This document shows positions 18,109 through 28,109 of a DNA stretch of 64,000 bases, piece by piece. Location: NCBI RefSeq assembly GCF_007993935.1, contig NZ_VITY01000011.1, positions 186,001 to 250,000 on the forward strand. Direction: 5' to 3'. Position 1 is the first letter of the stretch; every line of letters starts with the position of its first letter. Under the pieces are notes generated by a model. It did not search any database. It saw nothing but the letters and a program-made list of their open reading frames with translations, and was not told where the DNA came from. Made by a program: the position numbers and the translations under genes. This DNA comes from Bradyrhizobium macuxiense. Lineage in GTDB: Bacteria > Pseudomonadota > Alphaproteobacteria > Rhizobiales > Xanthobacteraceae.

Positions 18109-18993
18109 TCAGAGTCCCTTACTCAATCCGCATTTACCTGGTGGGTCGAGGATGTGGTCGTCAAATAGTCCTTTGATCCGCTTTACAAGTCTGGTCGCAA
18201 CGTCACCTCGCAGTCCTGGCCTCGCACATATCACAGCTCGGAGATCGGACAATTGAGGCAAATAGTAGTCGGGCGATTCAATCAAGTCGTCGGGCAGGGA
18301 GAAGGATGGCAGTGCGGTCAAACCGATGCCAAGACGTACGGCCGTCAGCCTTACCAAGTAGTCAGAGGTGTGAAGAACGACCTTGTAAGCCGATCCCATC
18401 CTGTCTAACGGTCCAGTCATCCAATCCTGGCCAGGAAGCGTTATTATTGGGATAGGAGCGCCCGGACTGAGAACAAAGTCGCGGGAGCGAACCCAGATCG
18501 CCGGGAATGCTCGCTGTTCACGTACGATCTTCGCAAGTTCATGATCGACATGAGGAGCGAAAATGAAGGCTACATCTATGTAGCCTTCGATCAAACCCTT
18601 GCGGATGGCACCAGATTGATCGACATGTATAGACAGATCCGAAAAATCGCTCCTCCCGGCACGCTCGAAAAGCCTTTGAGCAAAAAGACTGCTTAGGCCT
18701 ACGCGATGCACGGATGCGTGCTCATCACCTCCAAGCCTGAGCATCTGGTCGTTCGCGTTGAGGATTATCCGTGCCTGCCGGAGGGCAAGTTCGCCCAGAT
18801 CGGTGAAGGTGGTGCCATTCGCGGTTTTGACGAACAGTTGCCCGCCAATAAGCCCCTGTAACCGCTTAACTTGAGCGCTGACGGCGGGCTGACTAAGTCC
18901 GAGCTTGGTTGCGGCTTTCGACAAGCTGCCCGTCTCGGCTATGGCTACAATAGTGCGGATTGCGTCAATTGGAATGTTCAGTGCTCGGAGCAT
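18109..18993 (-). CDS. LysR-family transcriptional regulator
   Basis: Winged-helix regulator with N-terminal DNA-binding domain (AIRTIVAIAETGSLSKAATK then LGLSQPAVSAQVKRLQ) and a C-terminal co-inducer domain of about 200 residues. Starting at 18993 gives 294 residues, normal for LysR proteins; the frame continues upstream to 19140, but that part has no family similarity. No divergent gene is found immediately upstream, so its target is not obvious. A 15-base palindrome 120 bases upstream (19112-19126) may be an operator. Confidence 0.85.
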   Translation of the reverse strand: MLRALNIPIDAIRTIVAIAETGSLSKAATKLGLSQPAVSAQVKRLQGLIGGQLFVKTANGTTFTDLGELALRQARIILNANDQMLRLGGDEHASVHRVGLSSLFAQRLFERAGRSDFSDLSIHVDQSGAIRKGLIEGYIDVAFIFAPHVDHELAKIVREQRAFPAIWVRSRDFVLSPGAPIPIITLPGQDWMTGPLDRMGSAYKVVLHTSDYLVRLTAVRLGIGLTALPSFSLPDDLIESPDYYLPQLSDLRAVICARPGLRGDVATRLVKRIKGLFDDHILDPPGKCGLSKGL

Positions 18994-20944
18994 TATTTCG
19001 CGCAACGTGAAGACGAACTGTATCAGCTCTAAAGTTGCAGCCTCAGTATCATACGGGGCCAACAAAGCACGACCAGATTTCGGGTAGAGTGGCTGCTGAC
19101 AGCAAAAGATATGTACGTAACGTACACATCGCATCTTCAATCCGCCCGTTGGATCATAGTGCTTCGTTTCGTCCGAATAGGATCAACCAAGCTTGCATCC
19201 GTTCGGAATTATGCTTCCGGTTGCCAATTTGAGCTGGCCATATGCAAGCGAACGAGAGAGGACCTAACAACGCTGCCCGGGATGATGCTTGTTCTCGCGC
19301 AACAGTTGGTCATGGGGAAAATCGAACGTGAATCGCGGATTGTGGTCATCGTGATCAGGGCAAACGTGGGTGCACCATTTGAACGTAGGCACGCTGCCAT
19401 GCAGGAGTCTTGTAGGCGCACTCACGCAAGTGCAAGTCCGCTGATCGAGCTCTTCTTGATGCTTGGTGCTCTGCCAGCCACCCAATCAGGGTGGCGCTGA
19501 CTGCTTCTGCTTGCGTAACAATGCCGAGTCTGGTCCGCCTTCGACGTCACCAAACTCGATAGGGCGGCGTCATAAGTCGTCTCGCCCTGGAGCGGTTCAG
19601 CGGCACGCTATCCAGCGACGTACGTCGGATTCGTCGTTCCTGCCGGACCTTCTATCGCGCCTACCTGTGCGCAGGCTTGCCTCTTCGACGACGACATCTC
19701 GATCACGATAATATCGCGACGAGCCAGCAGATCCCGGCCCAAAGGAGCGCATTAAGAAGGAGCGCCGCAAGCGGCCAGAAGTTCCAGGCTCTCTGCGCCT
19801 GTGACCCCCCAGAACCTGGCGTGCGAGCGGCTTTGTCATTCTCGAACATGGCTTGCTTTGAAGTGCGCCAATGTGTCATCCATACACCTTCTTGCACTGC
19901 GCTAGTCGGCAGAGCCATGGCTAGGGGCACTGCAGAATGAAGTCACCAAGCCGGACGAACATCTGCTCGATGCCGCCGGTCATGGCTAAAGGACAGCGGC
20001 ATACCGCCTCTCGGCTCGAACGTTTTCCATCTGAGCAATCGGCGTGCCACCGACGAGAACTGCTGCGCATCGCCCAAGATGAGAGCCATGTTTGCCGGCG
20101 CGCGCGGGAACGGTTCAGCGAGGCGTCCGGTTCCCTACATCGACGTCTTTAACCGGTCATGGCTGGTGCAAGGCAGCCGGTCCCAAGTAGCCCTACGCCG
20201 ACGTTTCTTGAAATTCGCTTATCTGCGGTTACACTGTTTGGCGGCCTGTACCGCGCGAGGGTCCGCAAACATTGAGGAGGCGTCCGGGACAGCCCGTCTG
20301 CCGTACCAGCCTGTCAGTCATCGAGCAGTCCGCTCCATTGGATTGCAATCAACAGATGCTGCGACGTTTGCCGGCCTGGCGCCACGGAAAGCGGCGGGCA
20401 TCGCAACGCGCGGTCTGCCTCTAACCTCACGTCAGTTTTTCCTTCGTCAGATTTCAGCATCCTGTTGCAAGCCTCCTCGACCTTGTCGGATTGTCCGAGG
20501 CTTTGGCGACGGCCGGACGCGGTTAGCTTGCTCAAGTTGGCGGCGCCGTATGCTGTACACAGCCACGCGCGCTGTGGTCAAAAGGAGCGTGCGTCGTGCC
20601 GGAAACCAGCCGCCGACATCTTCGAATAGCAAAGAAAACGAGTGTCCGCTGCTTCAGCACTGGCCCAAATCCTGCACCGCGTTCGCGCGCCAGCAAGACG
20701 GCGTTGCAACAGGATGGGAGCCGTATTTGAGCAATCGGCAATGCAGTATGCGTTTTGGGCTCAATTTGCCAGCCTTGATCGCGCTCTCGTAAGGCGACTT
20801 TCACGAGCTGAAGGTGGCCTCTGCATTGATCATTGGCGTCATTTCGATCTGCGGCTCGCGGGTGCACCCGTTTCCCGTATCGCCAAAGCCGCTCGTGTCG
20901 AGGCTCGCTGTTGCTTGCTCATTTCTGAAGTGAGGCGTCAGTAC
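18994..20944. other. About 1.95 kb without a recognisable gene
   Basis: ORFs occur in several frames, but none shows a family pattern or a supported start. The longest (plus strand, 20079-20792) runs into the start of the DUF3422 gene in another frame and is Arg/Ala/Ser-rich in the manner of a chance GC-rich ORF. Apart from the palindrome at 19112-19126, nothing structured was seen. Confidence 0.5.
19112..19126. promoter_or_regulatory. 15-base palindrome upstream of LysR gene
   Basis: TGTACGTAACGTACA: two 7-base arms, perfectly complementary, around a central A. It lies in the LysR promoter region. LysR operators are usually T-N11-A; this site looks more like a TetR/GntR-type operator. Confidence 0.4.
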
Positions 20945-22255
20945 ATGCTCGATGAATTGGACTTGCGAACCTTCAAGCTGCATCCGCAACGCGACGCTGT
21001 GCTCAATGAAGTGCACGCGCGCCCTTTCACGCGCCTTGTCTCGCCATTCAGCGTGATTCACTTCGCCTTTCTCGCGCAGGGCGAAGCGGCCGCCAGCGAT
21101 CGCCAGCGCTTTGTCGATTTCTGCCATCAGCACAACCTCCCGCCGCCAGAACCGTCGGCGAAACATCATCAGATCGTAATCGGACCTGCTATGCTACGCT
21201 GGGAGCAGCATTCAGAATTTGCTACATTCACCTGGATCTGGAGTGCCGCAAATGGTCCTGAGGCTCGCCAATTCGACGATTTCGATGATACCGTTCAATC
21301 GCTGATCCGCGCCTTGCGGCAAGCCGGACCATTACTGGTCGCAAACAAGTTGGAAGTGGAGCAGGGCGCCTCGCCGACCAAACGTGCTGAACAGCTTTTT
21401 GACAAGAGCAGCCTCGCTATGGTTGCCACAAAGGGGGCCACGGGCGTTGTGGCCTCAGACTTTCGCGTGGACGCAAAGGGATTCTCCAGGATCCTTGTCT
21501 GCGACCTCGGGTTGACGCCGCATGATCTCGGTGCGTTGGTCCAGCGGGTCCTAGAAATCGAGACCTACCGTCCCTTGGCGCTGCTTGGCCTGTCGGCGGC
21601 CCTTGAGCTTGCCCCGTCCGTCGACCGCATCGATCGCCGTCTTGTTGAGGCGCTGGAGGAAATGCAGGGCTCAGAGGGGCTGCAATTCAACAACCGCCTG
21701 CTTGCCGAACTGACGGCGCTGGCCGCCTCATTCGAAAGAGGCGCGACGGGCAGCCTGTTTCGCTTTGGCGCCAGCAGGGCCTACAATGAGCTGGTCCAAT
21801 CGCGACTGTCCATCATTGAAGGCAGCGATGTCGCGGGTTATCCGACTTGGTCGTCCTTTCTGGCGCGCCGCATGGCGCCAGCCATGCGGACCTGCGCGAC
21901 CGTGGAAGATCGTCAGGCGAGTCTGTCGGTCAAGCTGGTACGCGCGGCCGATCTGTTGCGAACCCGCGTCGATGTCGAGATCGAGCAGCAGAATCGTGAC
22001 CTTCTGCACGCTATTAGCGAGCGTACGAGACAGCAACTTCGGCTGCAGTGCACGGTCGAGGGATTATCGGTCGCGGCGATCGGATACTATGTAGTCAGCC
22101 TGTTCGGCTACCTCGCCAAGGGGGCGCAAGACGTCGGACTGCGTGTAGACCCCTCTTTTTTAACCGCAATCTTCGTGCCAATCGCGATCGGCGTGATCTG
22201 GATAGTGAGTTACAATGTTCGAAAGCGGCACCTCAAGCACGACAACGTATCCTGA
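20945..22255 (+). CDS. DUF3422 family membrane protein
   Basis: 436 residues, the usual length for this family. Starts at the ATG at 20945 (MLDELDLRTFKLHPQRDAVL), which matches the family N-terminus with its NEVHARP motif; the frame is open further upstream without similarity. The C-terminal third contains RAADLLRTRVDVEIEQQNRD, a helical segment, then two membrane segments (VEGLSVAAIGYYVVSLFGYL and FLTAIFVPIAIGVIWIVSY). The soluble N-terminal part probably faces the cytoplasm. The role is unknown. It appears intact, which stands out in this decayed stretch. Confidence 0.85.
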   Translation: MLDELDLRTFKLHPQRDAVLNEVHARPFTRLVSPFSVIHFAFLAQGEAAASDRQRFVDFCHQHNLPPPEPSAKHHQIVIGPAMLRWEQHSEFATFTWIWSAANGPEARQFDDFDDTVQSLIRALRQAGPLLVANKLEVEQGASPTKRAEQLFDKSSLAMVATKGATGVVASDFRVDAKGFSRILVCDLGLTPHDLGALVQRVLEIETYRPLALLGLSAALELAPSVDRIDRRLVEALEEMQGSEGLQFNNRLLAELTALAASFERGATGSLFRFGASRAYNELVQSRLSIIEGSDVAGYPTWSSFLARRMAPAMRTCATVEDRQASLSVKLVRAADLLRTRVDVEIEQQNRDLLHAISERTRQQLRLQCTVEGLSVAAIGYYVVSLFGYLAKGAQDVGLRVDPSFLTAIFVPIAIGVIWIVSYNVRKRHLKHDNVS

Positions 22256-23330
22256 GTAGCCAGCGAACGAAGTTCCTTGAGCTAGCTTACGGCGGCTGCC
22301 TCACGACGTTCGCAGACTCGTTTCAACGATCGCGTTCATTGAATCGTTCCCCCACTTGAAGACGTAGCGACGGGGAACTGGCAAACGCTTACGACCCGAC
22401 CGGACATACGGTTTTCATTAGGCCAGATGGCCGGCGTCTCTGACGTACCGGTGCGCGGGCAGCGCGAGCCGAGTGTGGCTGTTAACCCCAGACCCGTCGC
22501 GGCGGCGAATGCGAGTTCGATCCTGCTCTCGGCGCAAACTTGGTTCATGTGGCCACATAGATGACTCATTGGCGTTGTTACAGGCTGCGGCGGGCGGCGA
22601 GGGCTGATGGACTAGAATGTTAAGTAGAGAGCTAGTATCGGACAACGTCGCCTTTGGGAGTCCTCAATCGCTGAAGGCGCTCGGTGGTTCGCCAGCTACA
22701 ATGGAGAACACACTGACGAAGAATAGTCGATACAATCATATTGAGCATACCGATTGTCGACGCATCAGCGATCAACAAATCTGGTGACGCAGCTACGTCA
22801 TGTGCTGAAGGGTTTCCACGAGCGCTGGACGCGTGCAGCAACAAGCGACAGCTAGCAAGCCACGCAAGTGACCGCCGCGCTCGTCCGCTGCCCGCGCCCG
22901 AGCGGAGGCTCGCTTTCACGCCAGCTTAGCCGCCATCAATGAGCAATAATCAATTGCTCCGAGCTATTCGCATGAGGCTCGCTCATAACCGAGACGTTCA
23001 TCCGAGCGGGCTGGCAGAGGGGACGGCAAAGGCCCTCTTTGGCTGTTCTTCGAGGCGGTTAATGCAATCCCTGCCAATCGCGAGGACCAAGTCATGCGTC
23101 TTCGGCAGGCTGGGACAAAGTCGTGCGGGGGCGAAAGAGAGGTGAGCCTGGATGCTGAAACCAAAAAGGGCAGGCCGACTCGCGACGAGCTCGAGCTGAT
23201 GCGAGCGGGAGCTGATGCGCGCGGTCCGGCGATGATGGATTGGGCATGCGCTGCTCAGGCGTGCCGCTGACACCGTTTCAGCGGATGGTCGCCGCTTGAT
23301 AGTTCGAAGGGGTGCAGTGGAGGACAAGAG
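22256..23330. other. 1.07 kb without a recognisable gene
   Basis: Only short overlapping ORFs with skewed composition. No structured element found. Confidence 0.45.
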
Positions 23331-23522
23331 ATGATCGACATCCGCGGCTTGCTCAGCAGATTGTTCGAAATGCAGCAGTTAGTGCAAGCTGGAGAATGGT
23401 ACCGGAACGTGGTGTCGAAGACTCAGATGGCGCCGCTTAGTGAGTCCCGAAACAACGTCATTTACGTCGATTTCAAGGCTATTCGCGAGGCAAAGGAGGG
23501 GAAGTGCGTTCGCAGATCTTAG
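23331..23522 (+). CDS. Small hypothetical protein upstream of DUF7694 gene
   Basis: 63 residues, MIDIRGLLSRLFEMQQLVQA and onward. GGAGGACAAGAG directly precedes the ATG, a strong ribosome-binding site. The next gene overlaps its 3' end by 19 bases, so the two are very likely translated together. No family recognised. Confidence 0.6.
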   Translation: MIDIRGLLSRLFEMQQLVQAGEWYRNVVSKTQMAPLSESRNNVIYVDFKAIREAKEGKCVRRS

Positions 23523-23923
23523 AAAAACTGGAGGCAGGCCGAGTGCGATATGGCCGGTTCGCTAGCGCTCCTGGATCAGGTCCTTGTGGCCTATTCTTTG
23601 TACAAGGGCCTTGCGGCTGTGAGCTCAAGATCAGCGGACTTGTGCGCCCAGGCTGGGAGCAAGTGTCCGTCTCGACCTCGCGGCGTTGTCCGAACTGGGA
23701 AGAGATGTCCTTCGTCAAAGACCTATTCTGGGATGAAGAGGAATGCGCGATGCAGCTGCATCCGCCTCATTCGCGGTACGTGAACAACAGCCGGTATTGC
23801 CTGCATCTCTGGAAGCCAACTCATCGAGACATTCCGATGCCGCCGCCGAGCTTTGTAGGCATCATTGGGCTTGGGCCATCCGAAGCTGCAATGTTGTTTG
23901 CGCAGATGAGCGCGATGTCGTGA
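23504..23923 (+). CDS. DUF7694-like hypothetical protein
   Basis: 139 residues from a GTG at 23504 with AAGGAGG just upstream, inside the end of the previous gene. The central part reads PGWEQVSVSTSRRCPNWEEM then SFVKDLFWDEEECAMQLHPP and YCLHLWKPTHRDIPMPP. The pattern 'W..VSVS...R.P.W.EM..VKD.FW...E...Q.HP....Y.N......HLW.P' is that of small DUF7694 proteins often seen on phage-like or mobile DNA. Function unknown. Together with the previous small gene this looks like a two-gene mobile remnant. Confidence 0.6.
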   Translation: MRSQILEKLEAGRVRYGRFASAPGSGPCGLFFVQGPCGCELKISGLVRPGWEQVSVSTSRRCPNWEEMSFVKDLFWDEEECAMQLHPPHSRYVNNSRYCLHLWKPTHRDIPMPPPSFVGIIGLGPSEAAMLFAQMSAMS

Positions 23924-24017
23924 TAGCCTAGATCGGCGGACGCGGCTTCCGTCATCCTGGATCCGTCAGTGGGAGAATATCCGTGATCACGGAGGCCGCC
24001 GCCGCTTGCCTCTCGAC

Positions 24018-24039
24018 GTTTGCTGTTCGGAAGGAAAAC
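24018..24039 (+). promoter_or_regulatory. Candidate degenerate tts box
   Basis: GTTTGCTGTTCGGAAGGAAA matches 14 of 20 positions of the rhizobial tts box core, taken from memory as GTCAGCTTTTCGAAAGCTAA. The TTCG-AAG centre is kept. It lies about 130 bases before the effector-like gene, a usual distance. A 7-base inverted repeat (TGCTGTT...AACAGCA) overlaps it, which may instead explain the structure. Confidence 0.35.
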
Positions 24040-24169
24040 AGCAGCAACATGACACTGGAAGTGGCGCAAGGCGTTCGCGTGCGAATCGTTCAAGGCTTAG
24101 CACGGTTGTTGGCATACCTCTTGCTGTCGAGTGACTGAAGCACAGACTCGCCTGAATCGGAGATGGACT

Positions 24170-26224
24170 ATGACAGGCAGTCCGCCGCATAAGAAACAAA
24201 AGCATAACTCGCCCGATAGGCCCTATGACAAGGAGGAGGCGCTTCACTTCGAAATTGATGCGGCACTTATTTCGTACTTCGAAAAGGAAGCCAGCAAGGG
24301 TGACCTCGCCGATGACTACGTTCGACGGATGGCAAACTCGCTGCGAAGATTTAGCGCTTGGCTTCGCAACGCTGAGAGACCGCCAATGGCTGGTCGGCTT
24401 AATCATCTGGATACCGATGTGCATGCCCATACAAACGAGCTGGGGCTTTATGCGCAGGAGGTTCTTTCGTTCGAAAGGGCGTTGGCCCGCCTTCGGGACG
24501 TCGTTGCCGGAGCACCGGTGGAGCGCCGTACCGCCAAGCCCGGCGACCATCTGAAAGCGAGGTGTGCTGAGGACGAGAGCCTTATTTCCTCCTTCAGGGG
24601 GACGCCCTCGCCTCTGCAACCGAACACTGTCAGCGACTACGCTTCGGTGCTTCGCAATTTCAGTGATTGGCTCCAAGAGCAAAACCAGGAGCCGATGGCT
24701 GGCCGGCTGCACGACGATACGCTGACGCAGCATGCTAATGACTACAAGGCTTATGATCCCAAGATCACTGCCGCGCTGAGGCGCCTTCGAGGGGCATGCC
24801 GCGAGCATGCGGAGCCGACCGCGGGGACCGGTGCAGAGCACCATGTTGTTACGGTGCCGGATGCACGTCCGGCGTACGGGTCACGTGACGGTGCTCAAGC
24901 TGCACCGACGGCGGATGTCCCTGGGCCATTGCCGCCGGACAGGCTTGGGGAGTCATCATCCGTGTACGGCGCTCGGGCGGCGCCCAGCGCGTCGCCAAGG
25001 GCTGCGGGATCGCCAGAGGCCTTGGCCTTGAGTGAGCAGGACTATGAACTGGTGAGGCCATTCTTGGAAAATAAGGCAGCCCGGGAAGGCGCTCCACAGC
25101 GCGGCGCATTGCGGGTATTTCCCCCATCCGGGGGACGCCTCGATGGTGCGTTTCCGCCGAGGGATCAAGCCGCCGGACCATCGTCACCTGCCAGGGATGC
25201 GGAGCCGTCCTCGAGTTTCGGTCGAGACCTGCCAGCGGAGGATTTCGGATATATCCTCGGCTCGGGCTGGCAACCGGGTCGGGAGCCGGCGCCGGACGTT
25301 CTGATCGGTGAACTGCGCAAAAGCGGCAAACTGCCGGTGCAGTTCCAACCGAGCGATGTGAGCATCCATGGTCGGCCGTACACAGCGCAGTTGGCGGCAG
25401 GAATAAGGGAGCGGACCCCATACAATCCGCAAGGCATTAACATTGATCTCGTCCCTGGGCCCAACGCGTTCGGGATGGCACCCCGCGAGCCAGCGGGAGG
25501 GCGCATCGGCGGTTCCTCCGGGGTGGTTGAAGGGACATCGTCGCCGGCCGGGGCTGCGCAGCCATATGCGACTTCTGGCGATCTGAAATCATTGCCGGAC
25601 CACGATAGCGGTCTGAATTTTGACAGGTTGCGTGACGAGCCTCAGTATCCATCACGCGCGGCCGAGATATCGTTCTCTGCGGCGCCGTCGTCCCAACAGA
25701 GCGCGCCGCAGGACGGGGCTTCCGACGAGCTTCCACCATTTGGTATCGAGCCGGCCTCACCATGGAACGGTGGTGGTACCGAGCCGGCGTCGCCACTTAT
25801 CCCGTGGGATCAAATCCCTCCCTCATCGTCCATTGAGGCTGGGGAATCCTCCATGCCGTACGATTCCCGTGGGGCTCGGGGCGGGGACGACCAAGAAGCC
25901 GGCCCCTCGTCTGTTGCCAGGGCGGTCGGGGTATCGTCCGTCATCGACGGCAGCGGGCTGCAGGATTTCGGAAGGTTCGTCGGCCGGGCCTGGGACCACC
26001 GCCAATGGGGTAACGGCGGCCAAGAGGTATCGAAGGAGCTGATGGACTTACTGGACGGCTGGGGGCAGTTGCCGACCCTGCGGCGCCGTTGGAGGACAGA
26101 ATTCTTAATCAATGGTGAGCGCTACACGGCTGAGTTGAACATACGGTCGAGCAATCCGAACTGGCTGTTGAGCTCTGATCAAAGCTGCGTCGTCTATCTT
26201 ATCCATCATCCTCGACGTGGCTGA
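24170..26224 (+). CDS. Candidate type III secreted effector with internal repeats
   Basis: 684 residues from the ATG at 24170 (GGAG seven bases upstream), starting MTGSPPHKKQKHNSPDRPYD, a polar, secretion-signal-like N-terminus. Two kinds of internal repeat are visible. Residues about 48-112 and 151-210 are copies of a helical unit (SLRRFSAWLRN..RPPMAGRL against VLRNFSDWLQE..QEPMAGRL) resembling the core-binding-like repeats of Bradyrhizobium effectors such as NopD/Bel2-5. Residues about 357-435 and 597-684 are copies of a second unit (DFG..(L/V)G..W...P..L...L...G.LP...YTA.L). Between them lie low-complexity Pro/Ser/Gly linkers. No protease or other catalytic domain was seen. Secretion and host targeting are inferred. 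Confidence 0.6.
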   Translation: MTGSPPHKKQKHNSPDRPYDKEEALHFEIDAALISYFEKEASKGDLADDYVRRMANSLRRFSAWLRNAERPPMAGRLNHLDTDVHAHTNELGLYAQEVLSFERALARLRDVVAGAPVERRTAKPGDHLKARCAEDESLISSFRGTPSPLQPNTVSDYASVLRNFSDWLQEQNQEPMAGRLHDDTLTQHANDYKAYDPKITAALRRLRGACREHAEPTAGTGAEHHVVTVPDARPAYGSRDGAQAAPTADVPGPLPPDRLGESSSVYGARAAPSASPRAAGSPEALALSEQDYELVRPFLENKAAREGAPQRGALRVFPPSGGRLDGAFPPRDQAAGPSSPARDAEPSSSFGRDLPAEDFGYILGSGWQPGREPAPDVLIGELRKSGKLPVQFQPSDVSIHGRPYTAQLAAGIRERTPYNPQGINIDLVPGPNAFGMAPREPAGGRIGGSSGVVEGTSSPAGAAQPYATSGDLKSLPDHDSGLNFDRLRDEPQYPSRAAEISFSAAPSSQQSAPQDGASDELPPFGIEPASPWNGGGTEPASPLIPWDQIPPSSSIEAGESSMPYDSRGARGGDDQEAGPSSVARAVGVSSVIDGSGLQDFGRFVGRAWDHRQWGNGGQEVSKELMDLLDGWGQLPTLRRRWRTEFLINGERYTAELNIRSSNPNWLLSSDQSCVVYLIHHPRRG

Positions 26225-26370
26225 AGATCGAGGCAGTTGGGCTTTAGCGATGGAATAGCGCTCTCATCCTGTTCGCTTTTATCGCGCCATGCGCAGCAAG
26301 CCGTCTGCGGGCTTAGAGCTCGAGACGTACAGGGCGGACGTGCCCGAACCTATAGCGCGACAATCAGCGC

Positions 26371-28109
26371 ATTGCCTCACCTTAATTGTTACCGGATGCT
26401 AAGCCGTTGCCTCACGTAAATTGCTCCCTTGGATCGGGAACGAGCGGGGGCGAAGGTGGGGCGGCTAAGCATGGCGACGCGGAAGGAACTGACGGCGGCG
26501 GCGGGCGCGCGCTATCGGACGTCGGATCGCGCGAAGAAGTCGCGGATATTGGACGAGTTCGTCGGCATCACCGGATTCCATCGCAAGCATGCGATGCGGC
26601 TTCTTCGAGGTCAGGAAGACGCAGGCCCAGGCCGGCGGGCGCGACGCCGGGTCTATAATGAGGCAGAACACAACGCGCTCGTGCTCCTTTGGGAGGCGTC
26701 AGACCGGATCTGCGGGAAGCGGCTGAAGGCGTTAATGCCTGCGCTGATCGAGGCGATGGAACGGCACGGCCACCTCGGCCTTGCCCCCGAGATCCGCGAC
26801 AAACTTTTGGCAATGAGCGCTGCGACGATCGACCGCGCATTGGCGCGGGTCCGAGAAGGATTAGGTCGCAAGCGCCGACGGCACGCGACGCACTCGTTGC
26901 GTCGCAGTATTCCAATACGAACGTCGGCAGATTGGAACGATCCGGCGCCGGGGTTCGTCGAGGCTGACCTTGTAGCGCATAGCGGTCCATCGGCGCGCGG
27001 CAGCTTCATCCAGACCCTCGTGCTCACCGACATTGCTACCGGCTGGACGGAGTGCGCTCCTCTGATCGTGCGCGAACAAACGCTGTTGAGCACGGTGTTG
27101 ACGGAATTGCGCAAACAATTGCCCTTTGCGCTGGTCGGCCTCGATACGGACAATGATACGGTGTTCATGAATGAGACGCTGAAAGCCTACTGCGATGCGG
27201 CCAACATCGTCTTCACGCGCTGCCGGCCCTACCGGAAGAACGACCAGGCGTTCGTCGAGCAGAAGAACGGCGCCGTCGTGCGCAGGATGGTCGGCTATCG
27301 TCGGTTCGAGGGCCTGGAAGCGGCCAAGCAGCTGGCTGAACTCTATCGATCGGCGCGGCTGTTCGTGAACTTCTTCCAACCCTCGTTCAAATTGATGGCC
27401 AAGCAGCGCGACGGTGCTCGTGTGCGCAAGACATACAGCGCGCCGGCAACGCCACACCAGCGCTTGGCCGCCGACGCCCGCACGCCCGACGCGGTTCGCC
27501 ACCGTCTCCAAGAAATCTATGCCGCTCTCGACCCGGTCGCGTTGTTGCGCGACATCCGCGGCGCGCAGGAACGCCTCGCGGCGCTCGCGGATACCCAGCC
27601 AATCGCCAATCCTGCTGCGGCATCGCCATCGATCGATCTCTTCCTGGCAAGCCTACGAACCGCCTGGAAGGACGGTGCTATGCGACCGACGGATCGGCCA
27701 ATCGTGAAAGCGAGAAGAGGCCGGCGTCGTCCTGACCCGCTCATCCGGGCAACGCTAGATTTGCGAAAATGGTTTGAAGCCGAGCCATGGCGGACTGGTA
27801 GCGAACTGCTCTCCCGGTTGCAGGTGGAATATCCTGGAGCCTATCCGAACAAGCTTCTACGAACGCTTCAACGTCGGCTTAAATCCTGGCGCAGCGAGCA
27901 AGCAAACGCCTTATTGTTCGTTGCTACGGAGAAAACGCAGCCGGGGCATGAGGTCACAACAACCCCATGATGTGCCAGGTGCCAGCGGAGGAGGCCGGGC
28001 GCTCCGAAACCCCGGCCATCTCCGCACCCGGCCTCCTCCTCAACCCAAGCCGGGAGCAAAATAAATGAGGCAACCGATCGCACTCGGGAGTATCGATAGG
28101 TGAGGCAAT
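26371..28109 (+). mobile_element. Insertion sequence with one transposase gene and doubled terminal repeats
   Basis: The outer ends are a perfect 12-base inverted repeat, ATTGCCTCACCT (26371-26382 and, inverted, 28098-28109). A second, inner pair related to it is found at each end: GTTGCCTCACGTAAATTGCT at the left (26406 on) and its near-complement ending at about 28074. Each end therefore has two TTGCCTCA sites, probable transposase binding sites. No clear target duplication was found next to the outer repeats. A 13-base inverted repeat (27987-27999/28027-28039) follows the transposase gene. Confidence 0.85.
26471..27970 (+). CDS. Transposase with integrase catalytic core (ISNCY-like)
   Basis: About 499 residues. 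N-terminal helix-turn-helix region (VGITGFHRKHAMRLLRG) precedes a DDE integrase core: GFVEADLVAHSG (first Asp), LVGLDTDNDTVFMNETLKAYC (second Asp region), and YRKNDQAFVEQKNGAVVRRM (Glu). The C-terminal part ends with a WRTGSELLSRLQVEYPG segment, probably another DNA-binding domain. It looks intact, so the element may be active. The start is set at the ATG at 26471; a TTG at 26429 is possible but has no ribosome-binding site and would sit in the inner repeat. Confidence 0.88.
   Translation: MATRKELTAAAGARYRTSDRAKKSRILDEFVGITGFHRKHAMRLLRGQEDAGPGRRARRRVYNEAEHNALVLLWEASDRICGKRLKALMPALIEAMERHGHLGLAPEIRDKLLAMSAATIDRALARVREGLGRKRRRHATHSLRRSIPIRTSADWNDPAPGFVEADLVAHSGPSARGSFIQTLVLTDIATGWTECAPLIVREQTLLSTVLTELRKQLPFALVGLDTDNDTVFMNETLKAYCDAANIVFTRCRPYRKNDQAFVEQKNGAVVRRMVGYRRFEGLEAAKQLAELYRSARLFVNFFQPSFKLMAKQRDGARVRKTYSAPATPHQRLAADARTPDAVRHRLQEIYAALDPVALLRDIRGAQERLAALADTQPIANPAAASPSIDLFLASLRTAWKDGAMRPTDRPIVKARRGRRRPDPLIRATLDLRKWFEAEPWRTGSELLSRLQVEYPGAYPNKLLRTLQRRLKSWRSEQANALLFVATEKTQPGHEVTTTP

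Noticed and set aside
20079..20792. 237-codon plus-strand ORF before the DUF3422 gene
   Set aside because: Composition is unlike a protein, no start signal, and the DUF3422 frame takes over with clear family similarity.
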